From NCBI GenBank assembly GCA_039804165.1, contig JBDRZZ010000002.1:114648-178647 (forward strand): DNA of 64,000 nt, read 5' to 3'. Position 1 is the stretch's first letter, and every line of letters begins with the position of its first letter. The translations under genes were made by a program, and so were the position numbers. The notes beneath the pieces were generated by a model that was given only the letters and a program-made list of their open reading frames with translations, searched no databases and was not told the DNA's origin. Origin of the DNA: a candidate division WOR-3 bacterium. Its GTDB lineage: Bacteria > Hydrothermota > UBA3072. This document shows positions 16,001 to 23,368 of the stretch, piece by piece.

Positions 16001-16128
16001 CTGGACAGAATGAAGTTCGAATAGATGAAGAACTCACCAAAGAAGCCAATGGGATTTATGTGGCTACTATTAATGTTGATGATAAGTGTTTCCGTAAGAT
16101 AAAATTCGGTTTATTAAATAGATTTTAA
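13003..16128 (+). CDS. secreted M6-like metalloprotease with FG-GAP-type repeats and C-terminal sorting-like domain
   Basis: 1041 residues. It starts at TTG 13003, with AAGGAGAAAG 6 nt upstream and a short hydrophobic N terminus (IFLFLSIG) that may act as a signal. The protease part carries CHEFGHALGLFDLYD: zinc motif HExxH at residues 290-294 followed by G-x-x-D, as in M6/immune-inhibitor-A-like enzymes. From about residue 560 to 930 there are repeats such as DITGDGEVEIFD, DIDGDGFLEVVL and DMNGDGRSELFI, typical of calcium-binding FG-GAP/VCBS beta-propeller repeats. The end (EFYVYPSPIRRGEEAYIRFTL...GIYVATINV) resembles T9SS type A/FlgD-like C-terminal domains. Likely exported and surface-associated or released. 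Confidence 0.88.
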   Translation: MIFLFLSIGIKEPLNRETMDSLSIFSDREFIEKQIEVFALHPDHLRHFGPNRKSPLLRSRQKSVLQSYRKTRVGSVDTIRIAAIRVEFLPDTTSLTTGNGRFILIGSGNICDTTFDTTLIDGKVKIDTLITRNLTYDPPHDFTYFNRLLEALHNYYWKVSYNKLWLEWEVFPSQIDSGYQLPYEMSYYGDPKYFVLGFFKLLRDAVLCADNSVDFSDFDIVIVFHAGAPWQTDLRGDSPYDIYAGYGSEMHKVFGSYLIVDGDTIDEGIIMPETGFQDGVASYLQGSLCHEFGHALGLFDLYDVSGKSIGMGGWALMGTGNWNVGGLVPPRMCAYNRVKLGFDEPYLIDKNATSLPIKWTGSFDSSTPKIYKIPINAEEYFLIENRFAYVNPDTFHYVLPCTTNLDSNGYRVWKDNVLVNIDDYESSLPLPFNSGGLAIWHIDEEKIGIAESLNMVNVGSPKGIDLEEGDGIQDFEKSLSKIQNINAAFYGSQLDVYSLKGYNYEFSSKTDPSSCDNLGNWTGIIISNISSPDTIMFFDVFFNRIVSGFPKKFGDRMDVISPQDLNGSIYIGDMGGRIYRANPDDTLFKMCEIEDSIYKDSTYTTPLLSDITGDGEVEIFDMTIKGKIFLYDLYERKLLDSMRVRGEIYGNASAYDLLPGGGKEVLFGTSYGELHLLKWDGNKLLEAEGFPVYVGDWLVATPLVIGSSIYVLPASGVLLKISKEGKIIWRRGKECVSYSLSSPVAGDLDRDGIMEIICSTGAKKVFCVDTLGVIEWERNLPAKTYFSTPGLGDIDGDGFLEVVLADSANIFALNRNGALLNNFPIKIHFSTQPQSSIVLADVSGDSLLDIVFGSPDGGVFAFNGEGKKVAEFPFGVGKITYSTPLVCDMNGDGRSELFIGSSSGWLYGWETDGFYRKDGWNRIYFNNDHQSVFPDSFLPENFQKEKGIGIEEFYVYPSPIRRGEEAYIRFTLGSHSSNVIIRIYSLSGRLVTEKRIKGNSGQNEVRIDEELTKEANGIYVATINVDDKCFRKIKFGLLNRF

Positions 16129-16144
16129 AAAGGAGGACTTATAA

Positions 16145-16759
16145 ATGCTTTTTTTCTCTATACTTCTTTCAATCACACCAACTAAAGCAGCATTCTCCTC
16201 TTTTATCATCCCGGGTTCTGGAGATCTTCTTTTGGGGAATAAAAGTAGAGGTTTCTGTTTTATGGCTATTGAAGCAGGGATTTGGTTTAATTTCTATAAT
16301 TCTTTAAAAATAGAAGAAAAATTTGACAAGATATCCCGAAATTTTGCAATTTTTTATGCTTCTGCTAATCCTTATAACAACGAAAAGAAATATTTTGATG
16401 CAATGGAGAATTTTTTAACAAATGTTGATTATAACGAATATATAAAAGAGAAAGCTAGAAAATTGTATCCTGATACATTAGACGAGAAAATAATGGAAGA
16501 AAGAATTAAAAAAAGAAAAGAATACATTGAGCAATATTCCTACATAGATCCTGATTCTTGGTCCTGGCAAACTCAGAAGTTTGCAGATACCTATAGGGAT
16601 CTTAGGAAGGATAAAAGAAGAGCTTCTCAGAGAGCTACAAATATTATTGGACTTGCTCTTTTCAATAGAACTGTGAGTTTCTTTGTAACTTACCTTTGGG
16701 GCAAGAGAGTTTCTGTGAATTTAAAAGAAAATGAGATTGAAATAGGATTTAGCTTTTGA
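16145..16759 (+). CDS. predicted exported/membrane protein of unknown function
   Basis: 204 residues; I do not recognise the family. The N terminus is hydrophobic (LFFSILLSITPTKAAFSSFIIPG), followed by GSGDLLLGNKSRGFCFMAIEAGIWFNFY. This P-G-x-G-x2-x2-G-x2-x-R-G pattern is often seen in small outer-membrane or envelope proteins annotated as DUF5683-like. The middle is charged and helical, and a second hydrophobic stretch lies near residue 170-185. AAAAAGGAGG lies about 8 nt upstream of the ATG. It sits between the M6-like protease gene (16 nt) and cysS (1-nt overlap), so it is in the same transcription unit. Confidence 0.6.
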   Translation: MLFFSILLSITPTKAAFSSFIIPGSGDLLLGNKSRGFCFMAIEAGIWFNFYNSLKIEEKFDKISRNFAIFYASANPYNNEKKYFDAMENFLTNVDYNEYIKEKARKLYPDTLDEKIMEERIKKRKEYIEQYSYIDPDSWSWQTQKFADTYRDLRKDKRRASQRATNIIGLALFNRTVSFFVTYLWGKRVSVNLKENEIEIGFSF

Positions 16760-18093
16760 TGAGGTTATATAATACTTTGAGTAAGAAAAAAGAAGATTTT
16801 GTGCCTTTGGTTAAGGACACGGTGACCATTTATTACTGTGGAATGACCTTACAAGAATCTCCCCATATTGGGCATGTAAGAGCTGTTTTAACAGCGGACA
16901 TTCTACATCGATATTTAAAATATTTGGGTTATAATGTAAAGTTAATAGTTAATTTTACGGATATTGATGATAAGGTTATTAGAAAGGCAAAAGAAGAAAG
17001 AAAGGATTATAGAGAAATAGCTTCATATTATGAGACAGAATACAGGGAGGTTACAAGAGCCCTTAATATCTTAGAGCCTTCTTTTTCTCCAAGAGCAACG
17101 CAGCACATTGAAGAAATAATAAAGTTAATAGAAAACTTAGAGAAAAAGGGATTTGCATATCAAAAGGATGGAGACGTTTTCTTTCGCGTTAGAAAATTTA
17201 AAGATTACGGAAAACTTTCGGGAAAGAAGATAGATGAATTACGTTCTGGAGTAAGGATTGAGGTTAACGAAAAGAAAGAAGATCCTCTTGATTTTGCTTT
17301 ATGGAAGAAAGGAGAACCTTCGGAACCCTTTTGGTTTTCTCCTTGGGGTAAAGGAAGGCCAGGTTGGCATATTGAGTGTTCTAGTATGGCAATTCATTAT
17401 CTTGGAGAGACCATTGATATTCATGGAGGAGGAACTGATTTAATTTTCCCTCATCACGAAAATGAAATTGCCCAAAGTGAGAGTGCGACAGGTAAACCAT
17501 TTGCCAGATTCTGGATTCATAATGGAATGCTTAATATAAAGGGTGAAAAAATGTCTAAATCTCTATTTAATTTTATCCCTATAAAAGATCTCCTAAGAGA
17601 ATATGACCCTAACGTAATTAGACTTTATTTATTACAGGCTCATTATAGAAATCCAATTGATTATGCTCCAGAGCTACTTCAACAAGCAGCTTCTGCGTGG
17701 GAAAAAATTATAAATTTTCTGAAAATCTCTGAAGGGAGAAAAGGTAACCTTATTCCTGAAATTATCAAAGCCTTTGAGGAGAGGATGAATGATGACCTTG
17801 GAACACCTGAAGCAATAGCTCTTATGTTTAATTTGATTAATGAGGGATTAAAAGAAGAAGAAAAAATAGGATCATATAGAGAAACGCTCTTTTTGATCCT
17901 TCAAGTTCTTGGTTTTAAACCTATCGAAAAAGAAACGGCGTTAAAACCCTTAATTGATGAAATTTTGACTCTTAGAAAAGAACTTAGAAAGGAAGGGAAT
18001 TATAAGGTGGCTGATCAGATAAGAGAAGTTCTTCTTAAGATAGGTATTATAGTTCAAGATGACAAAGAAGGCAGCAGATGGTGGATAAGATAA
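16759..18093 (+). CDS. cysS: cysteinyl-tRNA synthetase
   Basis: Charges tRNA-Cys in the cytoplasm. 444 residues. HIGH motif is PHIGHVRA with the preceding zinc ligand YYCGMT; further zinc ligands are in WHIECSSMA and HHENEIAQSE; the KMSKS motif is GEKMSKSL. The ATG at 16759 overlaps the previous TGA by one base (TGATG). An in-frame TTG at 16756 would add one residue but is less likely. It is slightly shorter than the E. coli enzyme, mainly at the C terminus. It overlaps rsmB by 16 nt. Confidence 0.96.
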   Translation: MRLYNTLSKKKEDFVPLVKDTVTIYYCGMTLQESPHIGHVRAVLTADILHRYLKYLGYNVKLIVNFTDIDDKVIRKAKEERKDYREIASYYETEYREVTRALNILEPSFSPRATQHIEEIIKLIENLEKKGFAYQKDGDVFFRVRKFKDYGKLSGKKIDELRSGVRIEVNEKKEDPLDFALWKKGEPSEPFWFSPWGKGRPGWHIECSSMAIHYLGETIDIHGGGTDLIFPHHENEIAQSESATGKPFARFWIHNGMLNIKGEKMSKSLFNFIPIKDLLREYDPNVIRLYLLQAHYRNPIDYAPELLQQAASAWEKIINFLKISEGRKGNLIPEIIKAFEERMNDDLGTPEAIALMFNLINEGLKEEEKIGSYRETLFLILQVLGFKPIEKETALKPLIDEILTLRKELRKEGNYKVADQIREVLLKIGIIVQDDKEGSRWWIR

Positions 18094-19358
18094 GGGGAAG
18101 GGAATTAGCCTTAATAGCTCTAATTAATTTCGAAAAAAAGAAGAAAATCCCGAGTAAATTGGGTGGATTTAAAATTATTGAAAAAGGGAATAAGCCAAAT
18201 AGGGAGATCCAGAAGGCTTATGATTATTTCTTTGGAACAGTTAAAATGATTAGAAGAATTGATTACATTTTAGAAAAACATTTAAAAAATAAAAGACTAG
18301 AAGAATTACCCCTTCCAATAAGAAATATTTTAAGAGAAGGGGTCTATGGTCTTTTGTTTAGTGGAGATCCAGAGTATGCAGTTGTAAATGAAATGGTGAA
18401 TCTTGCAAAGAAGTTTGGTCATAATGGAACAGTAGCTCTTGTTAACGCTGTTTTGAGAAATATACATCCTGTAGAGTATCCAAAGGAAAGAATTGAATAT
18501 CTTTCTATTTATTATTCCTTTCCTGAATTTTTGGTTCGGATGTTACTAAAGGATTATGGGGATGAAATCACGGAGAAAATTTTAAAAGAGAGTAATAAAC
18601 CTCCCATCACTACTATTAGAGTAAATAGAATAAAAGTAACTCCAGAGGAGGTCGTGCAGGAATTGAAAAAAAAGGGATTTAAGGTCCAAGAAATTGAAAA
18701 TAGAAAATATAATCTTATTTCTGAAAGTAAGGTTATTTATAGTGAGAGTTTTAAAAAGGGACATTTTCAAATTCAAGGGGTCACTCAAAATATTAACATA
18801 GAGCTCCTTTCTCCTCAAAGGGGTGAGATTATCCTTGATTTGTGCGCTGCTCCCGGGACAAAGAGCACAGGTATAGCAGAACTTATGGAGGATGAAGGAA
18901 TCGTGTTGGCTGTAGATAAGAAAAATTTACATCTTATTAGCCAGAATGCAAAAAGATTGGGGATAAAAAGTGTTTATCCGGTTAAGGCTGATGTATTAAA
19001 TTTTAGTGTTAAAGAAGTGGATAGAATTCTTTTAGATGTTCCTTGCTCTGGAACTGGGATAATGAATAAAAAGGGAGATATTAGATGGAACTTAACCGAA
19101 GAATCTCTTGAAAGACTTATAAAATTGCAAAGAGAAATGTTATGGAAGGCTTCAGAAAATCTTAAACCAGGAGGTATTTTAGTATATTCCACCTGTTCTG
19201 TTCTTAAAAGAGAGAACGAAGAACAAATAGAGTGGTTTTTAAGAGAGAAAAGTGGTTTCACTATTGACTATGCGAAAAATAATGATATTTTTATTAAGAA
19301 TCTACCAGAAGAACCTTTTTACGATGGTGGATTTGGAGCAATTATTAGAAGGAGGTAG
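18078..19358 (+). CDS. rsmB: 16S rRNA (cytosine-C5)-methyltransferase RsmB/Sun
   Basis: 426 residues. The N-terminal ~140 residues form a NusB-like RNA-binding domain (RGRELALIALINFEK, YVVNEMVNLAKKFG-type segments). The C-terminal Rossmann methyltransferase has the SAM motif DLCAAPGTKSTGIAELM, motif IV DVPCSGTGIM and motif VI YSTCSVLKRENEEQI, supplying the two cysteines used for cytosine-C5 methylation. In Firmicutes this gene often precedes a phosphatase and PASTA kinase; here it precedes two PASTA proteins without a kinase. The gene starts inside the end of cysS. Confidence 0.94.
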   Translation: MVDKIRGRELALIALINFEKKKKIPSKLGGFKIIEKGNKPNREIQKAYDYFFGTVKMIRRIDYILEKHLKNKRLEELPLPIRNILREGVYGLLFSGDPEYAVVNEMVNLAKKFGHNGTVALVNAVLRNIHPVEYPKERIEYLSIYYSFPEFLVRMLLKDYGDEITEKILKESNKPPITTIRVNRIKVTPEEVVQELKKKGFKVQEIENRKYNLISESKVIYSESFKKGHFQIQGVTQNINIELLSPQRGEIILDLCAAPGTKSTGIAELMEDEGIVLAVDKKNLHLISQNAKRLGIKSVYPVKADVLNFSVKEVDRILLDVPCSGTGIMNKKGDIRWNLTEESLERLIKLQREMLWKASENLKPGGILVYSTCSVLKRENEEQIEWFLREKSGFTIDYAKNNDIFIKNLPEEPFYDGGFGAIIRRR

Positions 19359-19361
19359 CAA

Positions 19362-20114
19362 ATGTACTACCAACAGAGTTCTGGTAAAGTTTTCTGGATA
19401 GCTTTTATTACTTCTTTAATAGTTTCTTCTTTGGTTAGTTTTACTATGATATATCTTCTTCCGCAGGCTTTATCTAAAAGAGAAAGCACTATAGAAGTTC
19501 CTGATGTAGAAAACTTAGAGTTATCTGCCGCCGAAATTCTTCTCAAAGAAAAAGGCTTAAAGATGATCGTAGAAGATGAAAGATTCCATCCGACAGTAAA
19601 GAAAGATAGAATAATTTATCAAAGGCCAGCTTCAGGGGAAAGTGTAAAAAGGGGGTCTACTATAAGACTCGTTGTGAGTAAAGGACAAGAAGAAACAAAA
19701 GAGGGAGAACTTATAGTTCCTTCTGTTATTGGTTTTGAGCTTAATCAAGCGAGAGTTTTTCTTTCGGAAAAAGGGTTAACTGTTGGAGTAGTTGAGAGAG
19801 AAGAATCTGAGGAAGCAAAAGATATTGTTTTAAGAACAGTGCCTGAGCCAGGACAGAAGATTACAAAGGACATTCCTATAAAATTGGTGGTTTCCTCAGG
19901 GACGAAAAAGGTAGAAGTGCCAAATTTAAGGGGTCTTAGTGAATACAGAGCTCGGTTACTTCTTGAAGAAAGAGGTTTAAGTTTAGGGAGAGTCCTTTTT
20001 ACAACGAGTGCAGAACATTCTTTTGACATTATTATTTATCAGAATCCGAAGCCGGGCGAGATAGTTTCAAAAGGAACCAAGGTTGATATCACCATAAATA
20101 AGGAAGGTGGTTAA
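19362..20114 (+). CDS. membrane-anchored protein with three PASTA domains
   Basis: 250 residues: one N-terminal membrane segment (VFWIAFITSLIVSSLVSFTM), then three PASTA domains of about 65 residues each, starting near VPDVENLELSAAEILL, VPSVIGFELNQARVFL and VPNLRGLSEYRARLLL. Each ends in the typical P-x-x-G-x2-V/I-x2-G-x-x-I/V pattern. PASTA domains bind peptidoglycan fragments or beta-lactams in penicillin-binding proteins and Ser/Thr kinases. No kinase or transpeptidase domain is present, so this is a stand-alone periplasmic PASTA protein. The start follows GGAGG of the rsmB tail (AGAAGGAGGTAGCAA then ATG). It overlaps the next PASTA gene by one base. Confidence 0.92.
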   Translation: MYYQQSSGKVFWIAFITSLIVSSLVSFTMIYLLPQALSKRESTIEVPDVENLELSAAEILLKEKGLKMIVEDERFHPTVKKDRIIYQRPASGESVKRGSTIRLVVSKGQEETKEGELIVPSVIGFELNQARVFLSEKGLTVGVVEREESEEAKDIVLRTVPEPGQKITKDIPIKLVVSSGTKKVEVPNLRGLSEYRARLLLEERGLSLGRVLFTTSAEHSFDIIIYQNPKPGEIVSKGTKVDITINKEGG

Positions 20115-20815
20115 TGAAGAAAAAGCTTATATACATTCTCATCTCTATAGGTTCCTTCTTTTTTGGTTTTGGTTCTTTTTATTTCTTGATGCCTCTTATA
20201 GTTCGTCAAAGTAAACCTGTTGAGGTTCCATACCTGTATAATATGAGTATAGAGAGAGCAAAAAATTTGCTATCAACAATGAATCTTCGGTGTGTAATTT
20301 TAGATAGTGTTAATTCTACGGAAGTCCCAAGAGGTTATGTGGTTAGAACCGAGCCGCCTCCAAAAGAAGATGTAAGAATGGGAGGGGTGATAAAGCTTAT
20401 TATTAGTAAAGGACCAAAAAAGGTCCGTTTACCTAACATTATAGGTCTTTCTCGGAAAGAGGCTATTGATTCTTTAAATAATAATGGGCTAACAAATTAT
20501 ATCTTCGTGAATTATCCTATATCTAATAGAGATTTAAATAATAAAGTTGTGAAAACAAAACCTGCGATTCAGGATAGTATTGAGGAGGGAGGAATGCTCA
20601 CAATATTTATAGGTTCAACTAAAAAGAAAGTCTTTCTAATGCCTAATATAATTGGAATGAATTTACAAGAGGCTCAAGAAGAGTTGAGTAGACGGGGTCT
20701 TATCTTAGAAGAGATTAAGAGAACCACAGGAAGTGATATTGTTATTCAGCAATCTCCATTACCAGGAGTAGAAGTTACTTCTGGAGATAGAGTTAGAATT
20801 GTTGTGGGAAAATAA
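20114..20815 (+). CDS. second membrane-anchored protein with three PASTA domains
   Basis: 233 residues with an N-terminal membrane segment (IYILISIGSFFFGFGSFYFL) and three PASTA domains beginning near VPYLYNMSIERAKNLL, LPNIIGLSRKEAIDSL and MPNIIGMNLQEAQEEL. It is a paralogue of the preceding gene but diverged. Its ATG overlaps the preceding stop (TAATG), so the two are translationally coupled and may form one complex. No catalytic domain is present. The function is inferred to be cell-wall sensing or binding from the PASTA family only. Confidence 0.92.
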   Translation: MKKKLIYILISIGSFFFGFGSFYFLMPLIVRQSKPVEVPYLYNMSIERAKNLLSTMNLRCVILDSVNSTEVPRGYVVRTEPPPKEDVRMGGVIKLIISKGPKKVRLPNIIGLSRKEAIDSLNNNGLTNYIFVNYPISNRDLNNKVVKTKPAIQDSIEEGGMLTIFIGSTKKKVFLMPNIIGMNLQEAQEELSRRGLILEEIKRTTGSDIVIQQSPLPGVEVTSGDRVRIVVGK

Positions 20816-20830
20816 GATTAGGAGGGGAAA

Positions 20831-21433
20831 GTGTTAACTAGACTAAGAGAGTTAGAAATAAAAATGTTAGAAAAGAAATCTTTTTTAGAATTTACGAAAA
20901 GGATTTCTTTTTCTTTAGGATTTGCTTCTTTAGTAGGGCTTTCAACCCATCTTAAGATATTTCTTCCTTGGTCGCCTGTTCCCATTACGGCTCAAACTTT
21001 TTTTGTTCTATTGGGAGGAATTTTACTTGGTAAGTTTTGGGGAGGAATTGCTGAATTAATTTATGTGGGATTGGGTAGTATAGGTCTTCAATGGTTTGCA
21101 GGAGGAAACATATTAGGGCCAACCGGGGGTTATTTAATAGGGTTTGTTTTGGCAGGATTCTTTCTTGGATACGTAGTAGAGGTTTATAAACCGAAAGGTT
21201 TATTAAATATATTTTTTCTAATGTTATTAGCCAATTTCTTTTTAATATATATCCCCGGGATCTTGTATCTTGGATTTTATCTATCTACGATTAAAGGAAG
21301 TTTCCCCGGAATTTATCAGCTACTCTTAATGGGGTTATTTCCATTTATTCCTGGAGATTTAATAAAAATCTCCTTTGCTTCCATTATTGCTTCAGTTTTT
21401 ATTAAAAGAAAAAATTTCTCTAACAAAACTTAA
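20831..21433 (+). CDS. bioY: BioY-family biotin transporter (ECF S component)
   Basis: 200 residues, about six hydrophobic segments. Family features are LPWSPVPITAQTFFVLLGGILLG near residues 50-72, IYVGLGSIGLQWFAGG and GPTGGYLIGF, all characteristic of BioY. It starts at GTG 20831 with AGGAGGGG 5 nt upstream. BioY binds biotin and can import it alone slowly or with EcfT and EcfA ATPases. Two EcfA-like ATPases are encoded at 4283-5820, but EcfT is not in the window. It is the last gene of the plus-strand run beginning at tRNA-Arg. Confidence 0.92.
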   Translation: MLTRLRELEIKMLEKKSFLEFTKRISFSLGFASLVGLSTHLKIFLPWSPVPITAQTFFVLLGGILLGKFWGGIAELIYVGLGSIGLQWFAGGNILGPTGGYLIGFVLAGFFLGYVVEVYKPKGLLNIFFLMLLANFFLIYIPGILYLGFYLSTIKGSFPGIYQLLLMGLFPFIPGDLIKISFASIIASVFIKRKNFSNKT

Positions 21434-21461
21434 TTATTTGCTTTTTGTTTAAAAAATCTAT

Positions 21462-21472
21462 AAAAAGGAGGG
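21462..21472 (+). promoter_or_regulatory. orphan Shine-Dalgarno-like site
   Basis: AAAAAGGAGGG, identical in form to the strong ribosome binding sites of this genome, lies on the plus strand. No plus-strand coding region follows; the next base but one is the stop codon of the reverse HD-GYP gene. Confidence 0.4.
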
Positions 21473-21473
21473 A

Positions 21474-22151
21474 TTATAGTTTTATTTTATTACCTTCTAT
21501 AAGTTTTACACAAGCTTCAACTACTTCAGAGTCGTATAATTTATCTTTCCCTTCTATAATTTCTTTTAAAGTTTTTTCTATGGAATGAGGAAATCTATAA
21601 GGTTGGGGAGAGGTCATCGCTTCTAATACATCTGCTACCGCAAGAATTTTCGCTCCAATATCAATTTCATGTCCTTTTAGACCGTCAGGATAACCCGTTC
21701 CATCCACCCTTTCATGATGTTGAAGTACTATTATTGAGGTCTCTTCCATAACTTTAACCTTTGAGATTACTTTATATCCAATATATGGATGGAATCTGGC
21801 TATATCATATTCTAACTGAGTTAAACTTCCGGGTTTATTTAGAATTTCCTCGGGAATACATATTTTCCCAATATCGTGGAGTTTACTCGCAGCTCTTAAA
21901 GTTAATTTTTGTTTAAAACTTAAATCCATATATTCTGCTAATTTTTCACTTATTTCTGTGACTCTAGTTTGGTGACGACTTATGTGATTACTAACCTTTT
22001 CGACGTATTGTTCTATCGCGGAAAGAGAATTAGTTATTGCTTTTTTTAGATACTCAAATCGCTCGTGTAATTCGTCTGTTGTATTTTCACGATCGGAAAA
22101 TCCCTTTTCCCATGTAACTACCTTTTTGTGGAAATCCACAAATGATTGCAT
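21474..22151 (-). CDS. HD-GYP domain protein (predicted c-di-GMP phosphodiesterase)
   Basis: 225 residues. The HD-GYP core is complete: LHDIGKICIP with the HD pair, HPYIGYKVI, QHHERVDGTGYPDGLKG, and ILAVADVLEAMTSPQPYR. The family hydrolyses cyclic di-GMP (some members cGAMP) using a di- or tri-metal centre. The N-terminal ~70 residues are a helical segment with no receiver or PAS domain, so the input signal is unknown. A promoter lies upstream and GGAGG lies about 12 nt before the ATG. It is divergently placed relative to the pilus operon, separated from it by an IS remnant; the pilus ATPases carry c-di-GMP-type MshEN motifs. Confidence 0.9.
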   Translation of the reverse strand: MQSFVDFHKKVVTWEKGFSDRENTTDELHERFEYLKKAITNSLSAIEQYVEKVSNHISRHQTRVTEISEKLAEYMDLSFKQKLTLRAASKLHDIGKICIPEEILNKPGSLTQLEYDIARFHPYIGYKVISKVKVMEETSIIVLQHHERVDGTGYPDGLKGHEIDIGAKILAVADVLEAMTSPQPYRFPHSIEKTLKEIIEGKDKLYDSEVVEACVKLIEGNKIKL

Positions 22152-22211
22152 TTCACATACACCTCCAGAAATTTTTAAAATTAAAAATTTTATTATTTTA
22201 ATTAATTTATT

Positions 22212-22239
22212 ATTATATCTATTTTTTAAATTTTGTCAA
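22212..22239 (-). promoter_or_regulatory. promoter of HD-GYP gene
   Basis: Minus strand TTGACA (22239-22234), 16-bp spacer, TATAAT (22217-22212). The -35 box lies about 20 bp from the left end of the IS remnant. Confidence 0.75.
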
Positions 22240-22259
22240 GGGAGGTTTTTTCCTTGCTG

Positions 22260-22289
22260 TTAAATCCAAGGCAGGTGGTGGACACTTTG
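22260..22289 (+). repeat. left terminal inverted repeat of IS remnant
   Basis: Matches the reverse complement of 23284-23310 apart from one substitution (G for A after TTAAATCCAA) and one 3-nt insertion (GGT duplicated). Confidence 0.85.
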
Positions 22290-23116
22290 AGATATTTTAA
22301 CATTCACAAGGTCTAATTCCAGATTAAGAGTCACAACCATTTTCTTCTCCAGGAGTTTATCAAGATCCGCCGCAAACAAGTGGACAAGTTGAGGAGATTT
22401 GTTTCTCTCAATAAGTATCTCTAAAGTGTTTTATCCTTCTTGTTTGAGTTCTTTCTCATCGTATTAAAGAAAAATAGATAATTATTGACTTTATGAAAGA
22501 AATGCTCTTTCCCTTCAAAGACTTCTATATCAAAGAATTCTCTTTCTATTATTTCTATAGATACTTCCTATGAACTCCAGACCATTATCATATTGAAATC
22601 TGACTTTATTTAGATGGACCCATTTCCCTTTAAAAACTCACATGAAAGCCTGGCAAATATGCACGAATGAGCAACACTGATGTTCTCGTAATAGGCGGTA
22701 AAACCACTTGATACACATCTCCCACTATACTGATATTCTACCTGTTCGAAAGCATTAAAAGCCATCCTTTTCCTTCTCTCTTTTCTCTAGGTAATTCGTC
22801 TCGCATGTAAAATCCTTCTGGCGGTTTCATGGGAAACAGGAACTTAGAAATCTCTAACCAATACCTTTATTGACATTTTACCCTTCTCTTTGCGTTTTTC
22901 TAAAGATCCTCTATGTGTTTGGGTGTCTTATTATGGACTCCCTGAGGTGCTCTAGAACGATTATATAAGCCTTCTATGCCACATTTATCAAATTTTAAGC
23001 CATTTGTAAACGGTAGGTCTTCCTGTAGTAAAAATCTGAGCCGCCTCGGTTATAGACTCTTTTTTAGCATATTTTACGAGATCAAATCGAATTTTTACCT
23101 TATCAAGGGGTTGCAT
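22290..23116 (-). pseudogene. IS481-like transposase, multiply frameshifted and interrupted
   Basis: Reading the minus strand from ATG 23116 gives a helix-turn-helix start (VKYAKKESITEAAQIF, then RPTVYKWLK). After a frameshift come GIEGLYNRSRAPQGVHNKTP, and further on FQYDNGLEFIGS, the remnant of the second catalytic aspartate region (F-x-x-D-N-G-x-E-F) of the DDE integrase core. Several stops and shifts interrupt the frame, so no active enzyme can be made. The family assignment comes from order and spacing of these fragments. Confidence 0.8.
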
Positions 23117-23283
23117 ATTTTTATAACCTCGTCCTATTGAGAATAAAACATATATCTTCCTTTCATTGTTTGTCTTTGAAAGGAGGATATTTATTTTAAC
23201 TATAATTGCAACTCCTTAATTCTTCTAACCAACAATTTTTAGGTTTATATTTAAATCTACCCTCTTTATCCCCAGAACCTCCA

Positions 23284-23310
23284 CAAAGTGTCCACCTGCT
23301 TTGGATTTAA
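23284..23310 (-). repeat. right terminal inverted repeat of IS remnant
   Basis: Inverted copy of 22260-22289. Its outer end is about 20 bp from the -35 box of the pilus operon promoter. Confidence 0.85.
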
Positions 23311-23331
23311 TAAATTATTATTTTTCCTATC

Positions 23332-23360
23332 TTGACTTTTACATTAAAAAGGGTTATATT
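23332..23360 (+). promoter_or_regulatory. promoter of type IV pilus motor operon, probable leaderless start
   Basis: TTGACT at 23332-23337, 17-bp spacer, TATATT at 23355-23360, then 8 nt to GTG 23369. The nearest G-rich bases (AAAAAGGG) lie within the promoter spacer and cannot serve as Shine-Dalgarno. Confidence 0.75.
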
Positions 23361-23368
23361 TATATAAA

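Larger units (their letters stand above)
22258..23312 (-). mobile_element. decayed insertion sequence (IS481-like) with terminal inverted repeats
   Basis: About 1.05 kb bounded by imperfect inverted repeats. The left end reads TTAAATCCAA...GGACACTTTG (22260-22289) and the right end carries the same sequence inverted (23284-23310), with a 3-nt insertion in the left copy. Between them lies a transposase pseudogene on the minus strand. The element fills the otherwise gene-free stretch 22152-23368, together with the promoters on its two sides. No clear target duplication can be read. Confidence 0.8.

Noticed and set aside
23101..23368. Short frames in the gap before pilB as small genes
   Set aside because: They match a frameshifted IS481-like transposase and its inverted repeat, so they are pseudogene fragments.
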